Positions 56,751 through 64,000 of a DNA stretch of 64,000 nucleotides are shown here, piece after piece. Each line of letters opens with the position of its first letter. Position 1 is the first letter of the stretch. The notes beneath the pieces were generated by a model that worked only from the letters and a program-made list of their open reading frames with translations, had not been told where the DNA came from and searched no databases. Both the position numbers and the translations under genes were made by a program. The stretch is taken from positions 5,356,015 to 5,420,014 of the forward strand of contig CM025853.1 of NCBI GenBank assembly GCA_003952965.2, in the 5' to 3' direction. The stretch comes from Morella rubra (lineage: Eukaryota; Streptophyta; Magnoliopsida; Fagales; Myricaceae).

Positions 56751-58061
56751 TTTTGAGGTTTAGTTTTTATTTTCTTCTCGGGTACTGAGAGGGTGTACTT
56801 GTGGCAGGCGTTTGTCCGTGTGGCTCAGCAATTGCCAGAGCCCCTCCTGCAATTCCCCCGCTTCCACTTTCAAAATGTTCAGCAACCGGGTCCTCCTTCG
56901 CCACCGGTTCTCGGCTCTGTAAGGATTATAATGCTTCCCCTTCCCCCCCTCCAAAACCAAAGAAAAGCTACTCCAGTTTTTCTTATTCAGATGCGTCTCT
57001 GAAAAGAAAAGAAATGTGGCTCAGTTCGTTGGGTCCCAGAACTGAAAACGCAAACTTTTAACAGCTAACCTAACCTTCATAGGTGGTCAAGTGCGCTTTG
57101 TCGTGATAGAAAAGCTATACAAACAACGGATTCATACAGGGCTGAACTATTATACTTGCAATTTATGAAATTGCTACGTCTATAAGGCTTTATTAAAAGT
57201 TTCTATACGTATCTCTTCTTTTTGTTCTTCCAGATATCTCATTTGTGATTTTAGGTAGATTGGGTACTGGCCTGTGCCTGTGACGGTACACCAGCATTTT
57301 CTCAGTTATCAAAATCACCTTACTTAGTCCTCATTTATCTCTATTGCTACAGCATGAATTTAGGCACAAATTGTTTAGCATGAGCAATTTACTGAGACAT
57401 CATTTATATAGTACTTGGTTTGTGATAATTGTCTTTCCAATCTCTTTGTCTAGCTACTCTAATGACTGCCATGTTTGCAAGCAACACGTGGATTGATTCG
57501 ATAAGTTCATATATCCTTCTTTTTTTGCGCTCATGTGCTTTGGCCCTGAATTCTTACTCGACAAGAGAAGTAACTTGATTAGTTTTTCCTGGCTATGGAA
57601 GTACTGCGTTCTGTTATTGAAATTGCCTGTCTAAACCTGGTCACTTTTCCGTTTTCTTTTATGTTTCTTTCTCATTTGCCTTTCCTTCAGTGGTCTGACT
57701 TTTCATTTCCCATTTATGACATATTTTCTTTATATTTTCTAAGAGAAGATACCAAAAGAAAACCGATTTTGACCTATTTGTAAGTCATTTCAATTTTACC
57801 TTAACGTTCTTGACCACTGAAGAATCAGTATCACAAATTCTAAGTTAACCAGATCAGAGCTGATGCTTGCTTTCGTTTGCAGTGTTCCAAAGAACTTGTA
57901 TTCAAAAGAATCCTGGCTACAGAGCTAGGTCAGTTTCGATAAGGTGTGGGCAAAGTACCCAGGGGGGTAACAGGGTGGATGTATGGCTAGGACGGCTAGC
58001 AATGGTTGGCTGGTCCGCCAATCATGACCGGCTAACATCAGCGAAACAGAAGGTCAATTAG
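56645..58061 (+). pseudogene. SEP1: SEP1-like light-harvesting-like protein gene, degenerate
   Basis: The first exon region has a plastid-transit-like start (MAFAAPISASLCLPR) and, after a (CT)n tract at 56709-56748, a Ser/Pro/Ala-rich part (IARAPPAIPPLPLSKCSATG). That part ends at a possible GT donor (CTCT|GTAAGG, about 56921). After an intron the last exon (from about 57882) reads RARSVSIRCGQSTQGGNRVD and WLGRLAMVG. This matches stress-enhanced protein 1 (ASVSIRSEQSTEG...DIWLGRGAMVGF), a thylakoid light-harvesting-like protein with chlorophyll-binding helices. Directly after AMVG the DNA still resembles the SEP1 helix region, but indels shift the frame and a stop falls at 58059-58061, so the transmembrane helices are lost. 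The (CT)n tract also breaks exon 1. Confidence 0.65.
56709..56748. repeat. (CT)n microsatellite in the SEP1-like exon
   Basis: About 20 CT units follow a C8 run, in what should be the transit-peptide coding region. Similar (CT)n or (GA)n tracts occur at 5806-5824, 21009-21050, 21193-21219, 25219-25283 and 40432-40460, mostly inside transposons. Confidence 0.8.
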
Positions 58062-59858
58062 GCCTTGTTAATGGCCCATAGGAAAATTGGTAGGAAAGTT
58101 TCAAAATGCAAAGAGCCCTAAACGAGTCATTCCTGGTTCGTTATGGCTGTAAAATAAATTGCTCCAAGTTTACTCGTCGCCTGATGTTTTGCTTTTGTTG
58201 GCTTTAAGTTCTCATCATTCTCTAGTCATGTTATCAACGCAAAAAGCTCTCAAGAAAAAAAAAAAAAAATTTAATCTCCCCTCATCCCTCTCCTCTCGAA
58301 CGACCCTCCTCGCCGCCTCTTTCTCTCAGCTCCTCCACGCCGGTCTCCCTCTCTTTCTCTCTCTCTCAAGCCTCAACGCCCAGTGCGGCAGTGCCCACCG
58401 GCCATCGCTGAGCAGCGCCTGACAGCCTCACCGTCGACTGCCGCATCCAGCCTCCAGGTATCCCTCTCTCGCAGCTCAGCCTTCATGAACAATGAATTAT
58501 GAATCTGTGATGAAAATTTTGGGATTTCTGTAGTTTGGTTTTTATCTCCCATTTTATGATATTCTGGACCCTCTCCCCGTTGGATCTCATCAGCAACCGA
58601 GATAATAGAGATAGAAACTGAAGTCGTTAAGTTAGTTATGTTGGTTAGATAACTTTCTTTATTGCGTTACTTCATTCTGTTGTATATATAAACACTTCAG
58701 TGCTTAATAAGAAGTCACGGTATTATTTCATTCATCTGTGAAACAAGAGACGAGAAAACATTTTGAGTCCACAACCAAACTTCCTCGGAAGTTCAAACCG
58801 CATGAATTTGGTAAAAGTTTGTGGAACAAAACAAACGCAGCAATGCAAAAGTCTGTGGGGTCGAATTTTTCCCGTTGGAGACCGCTGGGTGTTAGATCTA
58901 GAATAAAAATTATTTGTTTACGTCAAAATTATTCACTTGAGATTTTTATGTATGTGTCTTCACTTGAGATTTTTATCAGATTTTGATGTAAATATTTGTT
59001 TACGTCAAAATTATTTCATGCCGTTAAAATATCGGCCAATTGATGATGTGGATGCTATTCTGAATAGCTTGCTGCTCCTGTGCTCCATTAGTTATTTATT
59101 CTCTGTAAAAATTCCTTCAAGCCGCCTTTGCTAATGCAGAACCTCATTGCTACTAAACTTGGAGTTCAGATAATCATAGGCATTACAGTGTTTGACACAG
59201 GAGAGAAGAGATCTTACGAGCCTTTGCTGGACTTGGAGATTGGTTACTGTTTTTTTTTTTTTTCAAAGGAAGTTGAAGGGGAGTTTACAATTTTAGTTAG
59301 TGTTGTATCTTTCAGCATATTAATTTTGGTAGAGAGTTCTTGAAATGGGGGGTGTTGAATTGAAACTAGATTTCAAGTTGGGAGATAAATCAATTTATGC
59401 AAACGTAAGTACTTCATTTATGGAATTTAAGAGTTATAGTACTGAAAATGCTTGTGAAATACTCTGTTTCATTTATGTGTTCTGTTTACTAAGAATATAT
59501 ATATATATAAATACTCTGTTTTTTTTATTAGTTGGTGCTCCATCGGTATCTTGAACAACAAAAATTTAATCTTTAATGCTATTACCACTAATTGGTTGAT
59601 AAATTTTTGTTTTGTTTAGATAATGAATAAGTTTTTGATAAAAAAAAAAAAAAAGTCAGCTAACGTGGAGTCGTCTAATACTCCTAACGTGGCTACTAGT
59701 TCTTCATTTTTGATATTTTAATTCTAAGACATTTTTTTGCATTTAGTAGTAAATTTTATTTTTTGTTTAAAAGTTTGCCCTCCTTCAAATTCATTCTTGG
59801 TTCCGCCACTGTCAGTCGGTATTTGATTTGCCGGCAAGGAAGCTAGAAGTCTTCAATT
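58062..59858. other. Region between SEP1-like and SLX9-like, no gene supported
   Basis: 58265-58460 is pyrimidine-rich, like a 5' leader, ending at a possible donor (CCAG|GTATCC). 58620-58740 looks like part of a copia LTR (GTTAGTTATGTTGGTTAG, then TATATATAAACACTTCAGTG). 59130-59250 has a short open stretch with IIIGITVFDTGEKRSYEPLL that I cannot assign. 59780-59812 ends with TTGGTTCCGCCACTG, like the right end of a hAT element whose left end I could not find. Confidence 0.35.
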
Positions 59859-61465
59859 ATGGGCAAGTCACGCTCAATGTAAGGCCATCGCGTTGTTTCC
59901 GTTTTGTTCAATTCCTACACGATTCATTTTAATCTGCTTCTCTTTTGATTTATTTTCTGTGATTTCGAAAAATAAAGCAGAGAACAATTTGTGTCTAAGG
60001 CAGACCTCAAATTCGAGAAGAAGTGCCAGTTCTATGGCAGTAAGTTTGGATTCCTTAGCTCAACAAACAATGAGTTTCTCTTTATCGACTTATATACAAT
60101 TTTATGCGTGGATGATCGTTGCTGCAATTGTTCAGTTTTTTGTCGTTCTCTTTGAATGAATCACTTCTGGAAGCTCATCAACCATTGAGTGAAATTTTGG
60201 GTTTTTAATGCTTTTAGAGATGTTAATCTCATGGACTTAAGCCAGACACTCGGAGATGGTGAAAACACAGTTCCTAGCATTGAAGACGCACTGGTGCTTT
60301 TAGAACATTGATTTATGTGGTTGATGTTTTTCCCATGCTGCTAACTCTTCTTTGTCGTGTGGAACCCTGTTGTTATAGTTCTGTTGTTCCAGAGTTCCTT
60401 GCTGATTATTTTCAATAACTATGGCTGATTGAATTGTGAATAGCTAATTCGGTAGGTATTGGAACTATCGAGTTCAACCATAACCGTTCATGCTTCACAT
60501 GTCTTCTCCTTTTTTATCTCATTGTTAAATACTTCGTTGGCCATATTTAACACCCTCCTTTCTTTTCTCTGTTATTTTCAGAGGTTAGAGAGGTTGTTTC
60601 TGCCTTGAGTGCCCAGAGAGCTATTGGGAAGGTAAGATCCCACCTTAGACTCCTTGTTGATTATAATTTTTATGTTAGACACAATTAGGTCAGTACAATG
60701 TTGATATATTGATTTATAATAAAGGATTATGTCCCTGATGATGGAACTTGATTCTATTGGTATGTAATGTAGTGGAACTGGAATTTCACCATAAAGAAAT
60801 TGATAACATGCAAAATCTTTTACAAGATTTTTGGATGAAAGTAATCTCATGCGGGTCCACAAGCCTAAATCAATTGCCGTTTTTCTTTTCTCAACCGATT
60901 TGAAACAGGTTGCGGCCAGATTTACGCGTGGCAACTGTAGATTTCATCATTATTTGTGAGTGCTGCTAATACTCTACATTACGTCAAAAATCCTATTTAT
61001 TTGTTAACAGAAGAAGAAACTCCGAAGCCAGCAGAAGAAATTGAAAGCATATGATCTCTCTTCCCTCACATAGTTCCTTCCCGAGTTGAAGGCCCCACGA
61101 CAACCAACGCCTGCAACTGAGTTAAAGCTGAATTGTAAATTAAGGCAAAAGTTGATGTGAGTTCTTGAATATAATGATTTACATCTAGTTGCAAGCTTCA
61201 GTTTCTCTGTACTATGCTATTGAAACATGTCTTCGGCAATAATGGGTTCATTATCCTCAGCTTGAAGGAAGGAAGACAATTGAATACGGTTCTTAACCAT
61301 CCTGCTTTCCTGTCGGATCCCTTGGCTGCCATTCATCAGCACCTACAAAGCACCCAACTAGTTACAGATGAGAAACCAAAGAAAAAGGCTAACAAAAATG
61401 AAGGGAGGAAGCGAAAAGGGAAGAGATCTATGGCTTCAAATGGAACACAATCTATGGTCATGTAA
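59859..61465 (+). pseudogene. SLX9: SLX9-like ribosome biogenesis protein gene, degenerate
   Basis: The pieces are: MGKSRS at 59859, before a GT donor; KADLKFEKKCQFYG near 60001; EVREVVSALSAQRAIGK at about 60581-60632; KKKLRSRQKKLKAYDLSSLT, a TAG stop, then FLPELKAPRQPTPATELKLN at about 61011-61155; and after another intron LKEGRQLNTVLNHPAFLSDP followed by LAAIHQHLQST, with a basic tail ending at TAA 61463-61465. These are the conserved parts of plant SLX9-like proteins, nucleolar factors in small-subunit rRNA processing. The in-frame TAG near 61069 (a Glu codon by comparison) and the weak second exon make it a pseudogene. Retained introns show it is not a processed copy. Confidence 0.75.
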
Positions 61466-61890
61466 TTTAAAGGATGAAATTTTACAGTTCTGCTTCTAGG
61501 AGCCATAATTGTTCATATCAGATCCTGAAACATTACAATGCTCACATTTTTAATGGAAAATATGCTCACCTTGTAAACAAATCTCACTGGGTTTATCACT
61601 TCTCTATTTTATGGCGACAGCCTTAGTCTGAACTCAGAAAGGTGTAATTTTTCTCCTCTCTTTCTATGAATAAAATAGCATTCCTATTTTCATTCCTTTA
61701 TGGTAAAGATGGAGCTTGAAAGGATTTTCTTTCCACGCAATACACCCGTGTATAACTCTTGATTATCAACTGCTCTGAATGACTTTTGACACTCAAATCA
61801 TATCACTTGTGCATTGTTCTTTCAGGCCTCATCTCCACAACAGGTTGATATGGGAGCCGTTACCTCATTGTCGCATTTTTAGCGCCTGCC
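61466..61890. other. 3' flank of SLX9-like gene, no gene seen
   Basis: Contains likely 3' UTR (ATGAATAAAATAGC at about 61667 includes AATAAA). No coding motif is seen. Confidence 0.4.
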
Positions 61891-61892
61891 TA

Positions 61893-62070
61893 TAACGCTA
61901 CCAAAGAGCAGGAAAATGCTTTGCAACCGCCGTCATCTTATTTGTACACCAAAATTAGTAGTTCATGCATACTTCAAGACAAAGAGGATGTAACGCTACC
62001 AAAGAGCAGGAAAATGCTTTGCATTATCTGCTTCACCAAAATTAGTAGTTCATGCATACTTCAAGACCTT
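61893..62070 (+). repeat. Two direct copies of a ~95-base block
   Basis: AACGCTACCAAAGAGCAGGA at 61893 and 61991 begins two copies. Each continues through AAAATGCTTTGCA and, after a variable stretch, CACCAAAATTAGTAGTTCAT and GCATACTTCAAGAC. A local tandem duplication with no coding role seen. Confidence 0.75.
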
Positions 62071-62366
62071 GTAGCTACTCTAAAACCCTCTACTCTAAAA
62101 CCCTCCATGCTATGCTCACTTATGATCCCAAGCCAATTGTTCCATTTTGTGACTGATCTCAGCAACTTCTTGGAATTGGATACAGATCTAACTCAAACAT
62201 ACAAGATATCAAATAATTTCCACCCCAAGAAGGGGATATCATTGGATATTGGCAAAAAATGGGATATTTTATGTGTCATTAAAAGAGCTGCTTGAGATAT
62301 CCGAACAAATTCTAACTACATGGTTGTCGGCCTGCATTTGGAAAAGAAATTAAAAATAGTTTTATG

Positions 62367-63712
62367 CAATGGCGGAATTAGGAATGGGGGTCGAACTCTT
62401 AAGAAAAAATGATAATTTTTTTTTTTATTAAGTAATGCAAAAAAATATCTTAGAATTAAAATATCAAAACTTAATAACTAAAAATATTAAAATGCACGTA
62501 CCGTACTATTTACTTATTTATTATCTAAATAAAACAAAACAAACAAAATTCATCAATCTAATTTTATTGTTTACTTAAATCGGCACCTACATCAGATAAG
62601 CCGGTTTTTAAATATTAACCACCTACACCTACACCTACACCTACACCTACACCGTTAAGGGAAAAAACCGGCCCTTAGCGGTGGTGGTTTCCGGTTAATT
62701 TATATTTATATTGGGTCATTTTTTTTAGCATTTTACGCACTTAGCTCAATATATTTTTCTTTTTCTTTTTTCTTTTGATCCATTGATCACATATCAATAA
62801 AATCTAAACTAATGAAATTCAAAACTAGTAAGAAAAAAGCAAACTACAAATTTCAAACCAAAACTAATAAGAAACAAAAGTTAATTGCACATGTTCTCCA
62901 CATGTCCCTCTACTATAACGCCCCAACACTAATTTTATCCAATAATTTAACTATAACGGTCTGCCCAGAATAAATTCACTACAACATGTAAATTTGGATT
63001 GTGTACTTAGCTCCATATTTGAAGACTAAAAAAAATTAAAACATAAACTTCTGGCGTGGTTAGAAGCCAAAATAGTATTCTCATATTTCAAATGTTGTAC
63101 CATTAAGACAACAGAACAATTTGTTACACTTCAAATTGTTAATTAAGATTTATTTAAGAGACTAAAACATATGTGAAAAAAATACAGAGTCAATTGATTA
63201 AAAACCCCGTTTCCAGCATAAAAGAGGGAGTTTTTTCATATTTGCTGTGAACAAGCGTTTTTTTTTTTTCCATTGTTAATTGCCGTTTCTTGTATTCACA
63301 AACATAAGAAAGCCTTAAAAAACACAATAACTTCGTGGAGCCCACTTCCCAGTAACTCATCTTCCTTAGATCCTCTCCTCTGTCCTCTCGCATGAATCCC
63401 TTGTTACAGAGAACAACCCCTTCAGAGTTTCGGCGCCACCACTGGAAAATCAATTGAAGAACATCATGGCCACCTATGCACAGGGAGTTTGGAGAGGGAG
63501 AGAGAGGCAAACGGTGGAAGGCTAAAAGCTGTCGAAGAAGAAATTGAGGGGGGCGGGGGGTCGACGAAGAAGAAATGGGAGGGGGAAGTAGTTGTTTAAC
63601 ATAGAAATGGACGCGCTAGGCTTAAGACATAAAAAAATAAAAAATTTGGAAGGATTTCTCAAGGCGATGGGGGGCGGCTGCCCCCCATTGTCCCTGTGTA
63701 GTTCCGCCCCTG
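62367..63712. mobile_element. hAT-type non-autonomous element
   Basis: The left end CAATGGCGGAATTAGGAATG and right end GTAGTTCCGCCCCTG form short inverted repeats (CARNGGCGGAA type). The flanks GTTTTATG and GCTTTATG (62359-62366 and 63713-63720) are an 8-base duplication with one change. The interior is AT-rich with a (CCTACA)n tract and no transposase. The long minus-strand frame at 63190-63510 has no recognisable motif. Confidence 0.8.
62621..62653. repeat. (CCTACA)n hexanucleotide microsatellite
   Basis: Five to six uninterrupted CCTACA units within the hAT-type element. It is not a telomeric motif (CCCTAAA in plants). Confidence 0.9.
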
Positions 63713-63720
63713 GCTTTATG

Positions 63721-64000
63721 TAAAGAAATATCCGCTGCAAATAGCATTAAATTACATAAATCTCCATTATGGAACTGAGGAATAAGAAAGAAACACCACA
63801 GAGCAGAGACTTAATTTGTTGGCACTTAAAAAAAAATACAATAACAAAAACAGCATCTGGTCCATTAAAGTTTCCCCATACATTCTCAAGTCTTAATGTC
63901 CTTGTTGGCATTGAGACGAAATAACCAGAAAAAAATGAACAAACGTAATGTAGTAGATTTTGCAGAGCTACAACCTTTACAAACAGGAAATGACCCGAGT
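63721..64000. other. Right edge, nothing recognised
   Basis: AT-rich sequence with no open frame, repeat end or RNA signature that I can support. Confidence 0.5.

Noticed and set aside
59780-59812. hAT right end (TTCCGCCACTG)
   Set aside because: No matching left end or target duplication could be found, so no element was called.
62621-62653. Telomere-like (CCTACA)n tract
   Set aside because: The plant telomere repeat is CCCTAAA; this is an ordinary hexanucleotide microsatellite within a transposon.
63190-63510. Minus-strand frame of 106 codons in the right-hand hAT-type element
   Set aside because: No recognisable domain, and it lies in the subterminal part of a non-autonomous element.

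Overview
The window is nuclear DNA from a woody eudicot, most likely a rosid tree. The call rests on AT-rich intergenic DNA, plant-type spliced gene fragments (a PPR protein, a stress-enhanced protein, an SLX9-like factor) and dense plant transposon families (CACTA, Mutator-like, hAT, Ty1/copia). I cannot name the species. No tRNA, rRNA or bacterial-type feature was seen.

Layout. The left edge (3-707) holds the 3' end of an intact-looking P-class PPR gene. From about 2.1 to 55.4 kb lies one tandem array built from five copies of a repeat unit. Each unit carries a small gene for a secreted, basic, cysteine-containing peptide with paired CX3C motifs. The genes start at 3276, 10781, 17032, 24336 and 46175. 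Copies 1-3 are open, copy 4 is split by a hAT element and copy 5 is frameshifted. Units alternate long (1, 3, 5) and short (2, 4), and each short unit is followed by a gene-capturing Mutator-like element. A breakpoint near 15.46 kb joins the start of a unit to a broken PPR fragment, which is the signature of a duplicated dimer.

The array has been invaded repeatedly. I see two related CACTA elements: 27277-31854 carries pieces of KLHDC4 and VIPP1, and 41176-45408 retains a TNPA-like gene but only the tail of TNPD. There is also a truncated CACTA fragment at 5133, two hAT elements, and a Ty1/copia element at 33078-37738 inserted in a Mutator-like element that carries GATA, U-box and MRPL46 fragments. 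A gag-only LTR element at 49593-54917 sits inside a Mutator-type MITE, and several palindromic MITEs are present. Paralogous empty sites in sister units and target-site duplications fix many of the ends exactly.

Right of the array (55.4-64 kb) are a degenerate SEP1-like light-harvesting-like gene, a degenerate SLX9-like ribosome-biogenesis gene and a third hAT-type element. The only plausibly functional genes are the partial PPR gene and peptide copies 1-3. All product names come from recognising protein motifs by eye; no database search was run.
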